A stretch of 12,987 nucleotides of DNA. Source: DATFMH01 sp035267045. Its GTDB lineage: Bacteria; Bacteroidota; Rhodothermia; Balneolales; DATFMH01. Within the stretch, counting starts at the first letter, position 1; every line of letters starts with the position of its first letter. Positions 7,034-12,987 of the stretch are shown here, piece after piece. A program made the translations under genes and the position numbers. The stretch lies in NCBI GenBank assembly GCA_035267045.1, contig DATFMH010000169.1:1-12987 (forward strand), in the 5' to 3' direction. The notes under the pieces are model-generated. The model was not told the DNA's origin and did not search any database. It saw nothing but the letters and a program-made list of their open reading frames with translations.

Positions 7034-7266
7034 TATTCAATCATTAGTCGATATGAATTATTGGTTATATAATAAAATTTACTAAAAACGATCTTATGAA
7101 AGAAAAAAGATTTCATATTGAAGCAGGATGTTTATTAATCGGGTTATGAATGAATGTTTGTTTCTTGTAAAGTATCTGAAATAGAAGAACCAACGCTATA
7201 ATCGTTCTATAAATATTTAATCCGGGGATACGCCATTTTGTTTATTTGATAAATGTAATTAATGTA

Positions 7267-7283
7267 TTATGTCATCAACATAA
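7267..7283. promoter_or_regulatory. Candidate operator dyad upstream of the LysR gene
   Basis: TTATGTCATCAACATAA is a perfect 6-bp inverted repeat (TTATGT/ACATAA) around a 5-base spacer, a form common for LysR-type binding sites. The right half continues as ACATAAATAA. A near-identical string, ACATAAACAA, occurs in the dyad in front of dabB (from 8465), so both may be bound by the same regulator. Inference from sequence symmetry only. Confidence 0.35.
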
Positions 7284-7295
7284 ATAAATAGAAGA

Positions 7296-7363
7296 CTTTG
7301 CAAAACTGTCTTTCTGGCCATTATCTGGCCTTGATCTTGATCAAAAATCCTGGTTTTGCAAAG
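7296..7363. repeat. Nested inverted and direct repeats in the LysR leader
   Basis: CTTTGCAAAAC (7296-7306) and GTTTTGCAAAG (7353-7363) form a perfect 11-bp inverted repeat 46 bases apart. Each arm contains the 8-bp palindrome TTTGCAAA. Between the arms lie two TCTGGCC copies (7313-7319 and 7324-7330, offset 11 bases, about one helical turn) and tandem TTGATC copies (7331-7336 and 7337-7342), the second forming the palindrome TTGATCAA (7337-7344). The block ends 18 bases before the ATG at 7382. It could be a cooperative operator array or a structured leader that touches the ribosome-binding region. Confidence 0.6.
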
Positions 7364-7381
7364 CCTTCAAATATTAATATT

Positions 7382-8308
7382 ATGAACTTTACACTTCACC
7401 AGCTTTATGTTTTCGGGATGGTTGCACGCTATAAAAGTATGACTCGTGCTTCCAACGAACTTCACATGACTCAGCCGGCTGTTTCTATACAGATAAAAAA
7501 GCTTCAGGATACACTTGATATACCTTTGATTGAAATTATTGGACGTAAGCTATACCTGACAGAAGCGGGAGAATATTTAAACGAACTATATAAAACGGTA
7601 TACAATGAGCTTGAAACGTTTGATGCTCAAATATCACAATTGAAAGGTGGTTTAAAAGGTTCTCTGACTATAAGTGCAGCATCCACAGCTAAATATTTCT
7701 TGCCGTATTTACTTGGTGAGTTTCAGAAAAGGTATCCTCAAATTGAAATATTTCTAAAAGTGACGAATCATTTTGAGGTATTGAACCATCTCGAAAATAA
7801 TGAGTATAACCTGGCAATTTTAACTCAGATTCCTGATGATGATACTCTTGAGGCCATACCTTTTATGGAAAATCCACTTTTTATGTGTGCCCCTTACGAT
7901 CATCCTTTAGCGAATAAGAAAAATCTGAATATAGAAGTTTTAAGAGATGAACCGTTTATTTACCGGGAGTTCGGATCGGGAACCCGCATGGTTATGGAAG
8001 ATTATTTGAAAAAACACAACATTGATGTAAAACCAATCATGGAGCTGGGAACCAATGAAGCCATCAAACATGCTATCATGGCTGGAATAGGTATATCCCT
8101 GATATCTAAATTGAGTTTCCATAGCGAGAGTGTTCTTAACAGAATTAAGGTGTTGGATGTTAATGATTTACCGATACAAACACATTGGCATGTACTGTAC
8201 CGGAAGGATAAGAAATTAACCCCGGTGACTCAGAATTTTATTTTGTTTCTGCAGAATGAAGATCTATACCCGTTTTTACCTTATACACAGGAGATTTTTA
8301 AAAAATGA
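7382..8308 (+). CDS. LysR-type transcriptional regulator, CbbR-like
   Basis: Taken from the ATG at 7382 the protein has 308 residues, normal for LysR regulators. A TTG start 28 codons upstream would add residues with no family resemblance and would run through the repeat-rich leader. The winged helix-turn-helix is at about residues 3-60 (TLHQLYVFGMVARYKSMTRA, then SNELHMTQPAVSIQIKKLQ). A linker helix and two periplasmic-binding-like effector lobes follow. YREFGSGTR (194-202) and LGTNEAIKHAIMAGIGISL (222-240) match positions conserved in the CbbR/CcmR branch, which senses carbon-fixation or photorespiratory metabolites such as 2-phosphoglycolate. The next two genes on the same strand encode a bicarbonate/CO2 accumulation system, which fits this role. 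The actual effector is unknown. Confidence 0.92.
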   Translation: MNFTLHQLYVFGMVARYKSMTRASNELHMTQPAVSIQIKKLQDTLDIPLIEIIGRKLYLTEAGEYLNELYKTVYNELETFDAQISQLKGGLKGSLTISAASTAKYFLPYLLGEFQKRYPQIEIFLKVTNHFEVLNHLENNEYNLAILTQIPDDDTLEAIPFMENPLFMCAPYDHPLANKKNLNIEVLRDEPFIYREFGSGTRMVMEDYLKKHNIDVKPIMELGTNEAIKHAIMAGIGISLISKLSFHSESVLNRIKVLDVNDLPIQTHWHVLYRKDKKLTPVTQNFILFLQNEDLYPFLPYTQEIFKK

Positions 8309-8338
8309 TATGGGTAGCGCCAGTTACCTGTCCTCTCT

Positions 8339-8410
8339 AAGTACGGTATTCAAAGTTTATTCCGATAGTCTTATGACGATCCCACAGATTTCTAGCGAAA
8401 AGTACGGGAT
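8339..8410. repeat. Imperfect 11-base direct repeat upstream of dabB
   Basis: AAGTACGGTAT (8339-8349) and AAGTACGGGAT (8400-8410) agree at 10 of 11 positions and are 61 bases apart. The repeat units are less AT-rich than their surroundings. A role as regulator half-sites is possible but unproven. Confidence 0.45.
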
Positions 8411-8465
8411 AAGGATCTGATTCCACTTAATATAGACTATTTTATTATTGAAAAGAAAAACGATA

Positions 8466-8483
8466 CATAAACAATAGTTTATG
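8466..8483. promoter_or_regulatory. Candidate LysR operator upstream of dabB
   Basis: CATAAACAATAGTTTATG is a perfect 7-bp inverted repeat with a 4-base spacer, about 130 bases before the dabB start. It contains TAA-N8-TTA symmetry and shares ACATAAA(C/T)AA with the dyad in front of the LysR gene. Its position fits a LysR recognition site upstream of a promoter in the following AT-rich stretch. Confidence 0.4.
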
Positions 8484-8610
8484 ATAAAGATATTATATTT
8501 TAATTATTATTTATTATTTGTGTTGTCTAAATTAATCCCGAATTAAAGAGAAAGAGATAGGTCATTTAATATTTATTATAATTTCAAACAACACTTATCA
8601 TATTAATAAT

Positions 8611-10047
8611 TTGGACAAATTATCATCTAAGAGTCTTAGAGAAAAAAACAGGTTATTTTCGAAAATGATAGTCCGCGTTATGTGGGCTATTTTTATATTC
8701 TTTACGGTCTCATTAATCATTTCGTTTAATCATCCTGTCACATGGAAACCGGGTGATATGATCATTGTCGATCAGCTCAGTCTGGTAATTGGAACGGCAG
8801 TAACATTATTTAGCAGTTTGGTCCTCAGTTATTCGAGCCGATATCTCGCCGGTTCCAGGAAACTACCCGGGTTCCTTATCAATTGCATGATATTTACGTT
8901 CTCGGTAATACTCATGGTGATTGCCAATAATATCGTATTATTTGCATTTGCCTGGTTATCCATGGGGCTATTAATGTCAGAACTAATCGGGGGGTATACT
9001 CATTATGAAGAAGGCCTTGTTTCCAGGAATAACGCCAGGAATTATTTCATGCTGAGTACCTCGCTTTTAACAGCAGGATTAATTTTACTGGCACTTCAGA
9101 CCGGTTCATGGAGTATTACAAAAATAATTCATTCCAGCGATTTGATTAATACACCGAATGTTCAGTTTGCTATCGTTTTAGTGATTGGAGCGGCTGTTAT
9201 TCAATCGGCGTTATTTCCTTTTCAAAGCTGGCTTATGTCTTCGATGACGGCACCAACCCCTTCATCCGCTCTTATGCATGCCGGCTTTGTTAATGCGGGG
9301 GCTATTTTATTAACACGATTAGCGCCCGCAATTTATGTAAGTCATTTTCTTTGGATACTGGTTCTGGTTGGCGGTTTGGGTTCCTTAATAGGAAAATTTA
9401 CCAAGTTTGTACAGGCTAATATTAAACAAAAACTCGCTTGTTCGACCGCTGCCCAGATGGGATTTATGCTTGTTGAATGTGGACTCGGTTTCTTTGCAGC
9501 TGCTATTACCCATCTCATACTGCATGGATTTTACAAAGCTTATCTATTCCTTTCTTCAGGTGATTCAATTGAACATAAGCCTGTGTATAAAGAAGAAAAA
9601 CAGAGATTGAGATTTTTGTATCTGCCGATGCTTTTAATTAGCGGTATTGTCGGCGGGTTGGTCTTTGCTTATACAACAGGCAAGGGAATAAGGTGGGATA
9701 GCAGTCTGTTTCTAACTCTGGTTGTTGTAGTATCTGTTGTTCACGGATCCCGGGATTTACTCAAACATACGGCCCTATCTGCAATAACCAGGATTATAGC
9801 AATACCCTTTTTCATAATACCAGCAATATTGGTGTATGCTTTATTTTATAACGGAATTACCCGGTTGTTGGGAACCATACCCATGGTTGAAATGGCCAGG
9901 TCTGTTACATGGGATCAGATCATAATCGGGATCTTATATCTGGTATCTTTCCTGATTATCGAGCTGAAATTACACCACAAATTTGAACGCTTGTATGTAT
10001 TTGTGTTAAACATCTCACAACCAAAATCCAATACGATACTTCATTAG
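8611..10047 (+). CDS. dabB: DabB, NuoL-like proton-conducting subunit of the inorganic-carbon accumulation complex
   Basis: A 478-residue polytopic membrane protein with about a dozen hydrophobic segments, related to the antiporter-like NuoL/MrpA family. Diagnostic stretches are WLSMGLLMSELIGGY (115-129, with the helix Glu124), PFQSWLMSSMTAPTPSSALM (203-222), IKQKLACSTAAQMGFM (271-286) and HLILHGFYKAYLFLSSGDSI (301-320, Lys309). In DAB/MpsAB systems this subunit couples the cation gradient to CO2 hydration by DabA at the inner membrane. It lies 10 bases before dabA, the gene order of mpsAB. The start is uncertain. TTG at 8611 gives the longest supported form. ATG at 8665 (residue 19) begins right at the first membrane helix and may be the true start. 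Neither has a good Shine-Dalgarno. Calling it DabB rather than NuoL rests largely on the adjacent dabA and the absence of other nuo genes in the window. Confidence 0.9.
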   Translation: MDKLSSKSLREKNRLFSKMIVRVMWAIFIFFTVSLIISFNHPVTWKPGDMIIVDQLSLVIGTAVTLFSSLVLSYSSRYLAGSRKLPGFLINCMIFTFSVILMVIANNIVLFAFAWLSMGLLMSELIGGYTHYEEGLVSRNNARNYFMLSTSLLTAGLILLALQTGSWSITKIIHSSDLINTPNVQFAIVLVIGAAVIQSALFPFQSWLMSSMTAPTPSSALMHAGFVNAGAILLTRLAPAIYVSHFLWILVLVGGLGSLIGKFTKFVQANIKQKLACSTAAQMGFMLVECGLGFFAAAITHLILHGFYKAYLFLSSGDSIEHKPVYKEEKQRLRFLYLPMLLISGIVGGLVFAYTTGKGIRWDSSLFLTLVVVVSVVHGSRDLLKHTALSAITRIIAIPFFIIPAILVYALFYNGITRLLGTIPMVEMARSVTWDQIIIGILYLVSFLIIELKLHHKFERLYVFVLNISQPKSNTILH

Positions 10048-10057
10048 TTTCATTCAT

Positions 10058-12433
10058 ATGAAAAAAGAGTTCATAGCTTCAACAATAAAAGAAATTTCAA
10101 ATCAATTAATCAGGAACTGGCCTCTCTATTCTTTTGTAACTTCAAATCCACTTGCCGGTCTTGAGCACCTCCATTTTGATGATGCTATCCGGGAGATACG
10201 AAAATACATAAGAATCAATGGTTATCCTTCTGCCGAACTGTTCAATCAGGCTTTAAAAGAGAATCAAATTGACAAGACTATAATTGAAAAACAGTTGCTT
10301 GATAACGGGGTCAGTGTCTCGGTTGATGATTCGTTAGCTCAAATGTTTGTATTGGAAAAACGCAGACCATCAAAGAGGGCCCTTAGTCAGGTAGATCGCC
10401 TTTTAATTAAATGGCTTTCTGTTTTCCTGGATCAGGGTATAGCCGAGTGGAACATGCCTAACCGGGATAAAGGATTTTACCGCGCCTGGCGTATGATGGC
10501 CCGTTTTGACAGCAATCTTCCCAACAGGGATATGATTAGTAATCTTCCGGAAGATCCTTATGGAACGCTTGAACATCTGTTGAGTAATTATAAACAGGAT
10601 GATTTAAATACAATGTTCAAGTACCACTTCCTGTCACTGCCGGGCTGGACGGGATACATCAAATATCTCATGGACAATGCAAATGATTGGCAAAAGACAT
10701 ATCCGGTCACATTGGTTGATTACCTTGCGGTTCGTTTGACACTCTGCAAACAATTTAATATTCCTATAATGCCGGATAATTTCCCTGAAGAACAAGTGAT
10801 GGGGGAAGAGGACAGGATCAAATCGGCTTGGTTAAAAGCCCTTGAATTAAGTTACCAGTCCGGGTTGATAAAACAGGTTAAATCGCATGCAGATAATATA
10901 CAAACCGGCAATAATAATAGGTCGGATGCACAATTTGTATTTTGTATTGACACGCGTTCGGAGCGTATCCGGCGGGCTGTTGAAAAAGCTGGTAATTATG
11001 AAACCCACGGCTATGCCGGTTTTTTCGGAATAGCCATGGAATATAAACATCCGGAAAAAAATATAAGCCATAAATCCTATCCGCCCATTTTAGAGACGGT
11101 CTTTGAGGCAACTGAAGAAATTAAGCCGGGCAGAACATCGGAAGCAAAAAAATTTAACTTCTTTAATAACCTGCACAATGCGCTTGGTGAATTTATCTTT
11201 ACACTAAAGAATAGTGTTCCCGCCTCTTTTGCTTATGTTGAATCAACAGGTTTTTTCTATGGCGTAGGCCTTCTTGTAAAGACTTTAACCCCAACTTTCG
11301 TATACCGTTTTACGGAGCGTTTTACCAAGTATGTGGGACACCCTGATTGGTTCAGCAGGATAACATTACATCATAAAACAGAGGAAGAAGAGTCCGGTAT
11401 TCGCAATATTTCCACTAATGAAAAGGCAGAAATTGCCAAAACAGCATTTGAATTATTGGGATGGAACCATTTTGCACCGCTGGTTGTATTCTCCGGACAC
11501 GGTAGTCAAACTTCAAATAATCCATTCGAGTCAAGTCTTGATTGTGGCGCTTGTTCCGGTAATAAAGGCGGACATAATGCCCGGCTACTTGCGGATATTT
11601 GTAATGAACCGGATGTCAGTAAGCTATTAGCTGATAAGTTCGGTATTAATATTCCCGGTGACACCTTCTTTTTGGCTGCGGAACATAATACAACTACGAA
11701 CCATATCCATCTCTATGATAAAAATGTGCCAGATGAATACCGGCAAAAAATCAAAAAGCTGAAATATAATTTGAAATCGGCACAACATCTGGCAAATGAG
11801 GAACAGTTCAATTATAGCCAGAAAAATATTAAAAAGACTATTCATGAAGCACACAGAAGAGCTTCGGACTGGGCTGAAACAAGGCCTGAGTGGGGTTTAG
11901 CGGGAAATGCATCTTTCATTATTGGGAGACCTGAACTGACATCCGGCCTAAATCTCGGGGCACGTAGCTTCCTTCATTCTTATGACTGGCAGAAAGATCC
12001 GGATGGTGATAAACTGGAGGCCATATTACAGGGCCCGATGGTTGTCACACAATGGATCAATAATCACTATTATTTTGCATTGGTTGATAATGAACGTTTT
12101 GGAGGTGGTAAAAAGGTTACTCTGAATGTAACAGGTAAGCATGGTGTGGTTCAGGGTAACGGAGGAGATTTAAGATTCGGCCTGCCGCTCGAATCGCTCC
12201 GGGAAGATGATTATCTTGCACAGCACCTTCCATTGCGTCTGACTGTGCTTATCCAAGCTCCCAAATCAAGAGTAGAATTTATTCTTTCAAAACATGATGA
12301 CTCGCTATACAAACTGGTGAAAAATGAGTGGATCTATCTTGCAGTGATGGATCCGGAAGAAGGAAACGAGGTTACTTTTATTGAGAGTAAAGTTCAAAAT
12401 GTTAATAGCATTCTGGTTGATGAAGCTTATTAA
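10058..12433 (+). CDS. dabA: DabA, zinc-dependent carbonic-anhydrase-like subunit (DUF2309/UPF0753) of the inorganic-carbon accumulation complex
   Basis: A 791-residue protein of the DUF2309/UPF0753 family (DabA, also MpsB). All four residues of the beta-carbonic-anhydrase-like site are present: Cys296 and Asp298 in FCIDTRSE, His481 in FSGHGS, and Cys496 in DCGACSGNKGGHNAR. The His-Cys spacing of 15 equals that of characterised Halothiobacillus DabA (His524, Cys539). The opening NWPLYSFVTSNPLAGLEHLHF (20-40) is also family-typical. There is no signal peptide or clear membrane span; it acts at the cytoplasmic face, bound to DabB. It hydrates CO2 to bicarbonate, and coupling to the ion gradient makes this one-way so that bicarbonate accumulates for carboxylating enzymes. 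It is the second gene of a dabB-dabA operon under a CbbR-like regulator. The frame is intact, and no Shine-Dalgarno precedes the ATG. Confidence 0.97.
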   Translation: MKKEFIASTIKEISNQLIRNWPLYSFVTSNPLAGLEHLHFDDAIREIRKYIRINGYPSAELFNQALKENQIDKTIIEKQLLDNGVSVSVDDSLAQMFVLEKRRPSKRALSQVDRLLIKWLSVFLDQGIAEWNMPNRDKGFYRAWRMMARFDSNLPNRDMISNLPEDPYGTLEHLLSNYKQDDLNTMFKYHFLSLPGWTGYIKYLMDNANDWQKTYPVTLVDYLAVRLTLCKQFNIPIMPDNFPEEQVMGEEDRIKSAWLKALELSYQSGLIKQVKSHADNIQTGNNNRSDAQFVFCIDTRSERIRRAVEKAGNYETHGYAGFFGIAMEYKHPEKNISHKSYPPILETVFEATEEIKPGRTSEAKKFNFFNNLHNALGEFIFTLKNSVPASFAYVESTGFFYGVGLLVKTLTPTFVYRFTERFTKYVGHPDWFSRITLHHKTEEEESGIRNISTNEKAEIAKTAFELLGWNHFAPLVVFSGHGSQTSNNPFESSLDCGACSGNKGGHNARLLADICNEPDVSKLLADKFGINIPGDTFFLAAEHNTTTNHIHLYDKNVPDEYRQKIKKLKYNLKSAQHLANEEQFNYSQKNIKKTIHEAHRRASDWAETRPEWGLAGNASFIIGRPELTSGLNLGARSFLHSYDWQKDPDGDKLEAILQGPMVVTQWINNHYYFALVDNERFGGGKKVTLNVTGKHGVVQGNGGDLRFGLPLESLREDDYLAQHLPLRLTVLIQAPKSRVEFILSKHDDSLYKLVKNEWIYLAVMDPEEGNEVTFIESKVQNVNSILVDEAY

Positions 12434-12614
12434 GATGCAGACTGGCCGCGTAAGCATTACTTGCCGGGTCTAAATTATTATCTAACGTGAGGTTTGGATA
12501 AGAATCGAAGCGTTGTAATAATTACATTGAGAATACGACCTGTGAAAATATAACATATCATGATAACGGACGACTGACCATCGACGACACAGAGTTGTTT
12601 TGATGCATAAAGCA

Positions 12615-12634
12615 TGAGTCCGGTACCGAACTCA
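12615..12634. repeat. 20-base near-palindrome downstream of dabA
   Basis: TGAGTCCGGTACCGAACTCA pairs at 9 of 10 positions (one C/A mismatch) around the palindromic core CGGTACCG. It is clearly more GC-rich than its surroundings. It could be an operator or a small stem; no T run follows directly. Confidence 0.5.
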
Positions 12635-12727
12635 CGTTGATTATACGGTTTTTCAGAATAAATAATGGTTACTTAATATCAGAGCATTTCTCTGTTGTCG
12701 GGGTCATAGAATAATCTAATGTAACAG

Positions 12728-12744
12728 CTACTTTTATTAAGTAG
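12728..12744. repeat. Perfect 6-bp hairpin CTACTT-TTATT-AAGTAG
   Basis: The two arms, CTACTT (12728-12733) and AAGTAG (12739-12744), are perfectly complementary around a 5-base loop. It lies in the non-coding stretch downstream of dabA, with no T run after it. The function is unknown. Confidence 0.4.
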
Positions 12745-12987
12745 ATAGATTATACGCTTAAACGAACCTCATGTTAAATATATGTGAGGCCATAATAGAA
12801 CGTTATTTTATTGATATTTTAATATAATCTATTAATATGCATGTTGTATCTTGATTATATTCTTTCAAGAAGCTAAGTTATCCCTCGAATAAGAGAAAAC
12901 CAACACTGATCAAACTACAGAGCTTATTGCGATATATTGTTACTGTCTTATAGATTTCGTCTCACTTTTTAACACATTTAACTTATT

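Larger units (their letters stand above)
7034..7381. other. Divergent intergenic region between ankyrin and LysR genes
   Basis: These 348 bases hold no gene that can be supported. An inverted repeat TATGAAA (7095-7101) / TTTCATA (7111-7117) lies near the ankyrin side. The last 115 bases before the LysR start are dense in dyads and direct repeats, described separately. A one-mismatch Bacteroidota -7 element, TTTATTTG, lies at about 7239-7246. Confidence 0.6.
8309..8610 (+). promoter_or_regulatory. Control region between the LysR gene and dabB
   Basis: These 302 non-coding bases must carry the dab promoter if it is separate from the regulator's. They contain an 11-base direct repeat (AAGTACGGTAT at 8339-8349 and AAGTACGGGAT at 8400-8410), the perfect dyad at 8466-8483, and a very AT-rich stretch (about 8485-8535) suited to promoter melting. 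No perfect TAnnTTTG element or clear terminator for the LysR gene was found. Confidence 0.5.
12434..12987. other. Non-coding region downstream of dabA with several inverted repeats
   Basis: These 554 bases have no reading frame that can be supported. Short inverted repeats seen are CAGAG/CTCTG (12680-12694), CTACTT/AAGTAG (12728-12744), CCTCA/TGAGG (12767-12789) and TCTTGA/TCAAGA (12849-12870), plus the near-palindrome at 12615-12634. An imperfect GTAA-GCA-TTAC stem lies about 20 bases after the dabA stop but lacks a T run, so no dabA terminator is called. The region could be a leader or promoter for a gene to the right, or decayed sequence. Confidence 0.55.

Noticed and set aside
7298..7381. 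A longer LysR protein starting with TTG at 7298
   Set aside because: The extra 28 residues do not resemble the family, which begins at MNFTLHQL. The stretch is instead filled with repeats typical of a regulatory leader.
8611..10047. DabB as a complex I subunit NuoL or an Mrp antiporter subunit
   Set aside because: No other nuo or mrp genes are nearby, while dabA follows after 10 bases; the family resemblance is expected because DabB derives from this superfamily.
10847..11111. Two minus-strand frames within dabA
   Set aside because: They lie opposite the catalytic Cys296/Asp298 region of DabA and have no domain.
11418..11854. Small frames on both strands within dabA
   Set aside because: Alternative frames of the region coding for His481 and Cys496; no independent support.

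Overview
The window looks like a piece of a Bacteroidota chromosome. This is inferred from several signs together: AT-rich DNA with long AT-rich gaps, few Shine-Dalgarno sites, a signal peptide ending in A|Q, a DUF6268-like outer-membrane protein, and one perfect match to the Bacteroidota -7 promoter element (TAnnTTTG) upstream of the first dehydrogenase. No rRNA, tRNA, CRISPR array, transposase or phage gene was seen. The species and lifestyle cannot be read from the window.

Left part (1-3570): the C-terminal end of a GH65-like glycoside hydrolase/phosphorylase enters from the left edge. It is followed by a classical short-chain dehydrogenase (SDR), a convergent alpha/beta hydrolase on the minus strand, and a second classical SDR. 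This looks like a small carbohydrate or alcohol catabolic neighbourhood, but the substrates are unknown. Two terminator-like hairpins close the SDR genes.

Middle part (3573-7033): all genes are on the minus strand. Read right to left they are an ankyrin-repeat protein, a VOC/glyoxalase-fold protein whose 3' end overlaps a Cdd1-family helix-hairpin-helix protein, a predicted outer-membrane beta-barrel protein (DUF6268-like), and a small exported Met/His-rich protein. The last two are envelope proteins. The others are predicted cytoplasmic.

Right part (7034-12433): this is the most coherent system. A LysR-type regulator of the CbbR kind is followed on the same strand by dabB (NuoL-like proton-conducting membrane subunit) and dabA (DUF2309/UPF0753, zinc-dependent and carbonic-anhydrase-like). 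Together DabA and DabB form the energy-coupled DAB/MpsAB system, which converts CO2 to bicarbonate and traps dissolved inorganic carbon in the cytoplasm. The four catalytic residues of DabA are all present. The regulator's leader holds nested repeats: an 11-bp inverted repeat, a pair of TCTGGCC repeats one helical turn apart, and tandem TTGATC. Dyads sharing ACATAAA lie in front of both the regulator and dabB, which suggests that the LysR protein controls itself and the dab genes.

The last 554 bases (12434-12987) hold no recognisable gene. They carry several short inverted repeats.
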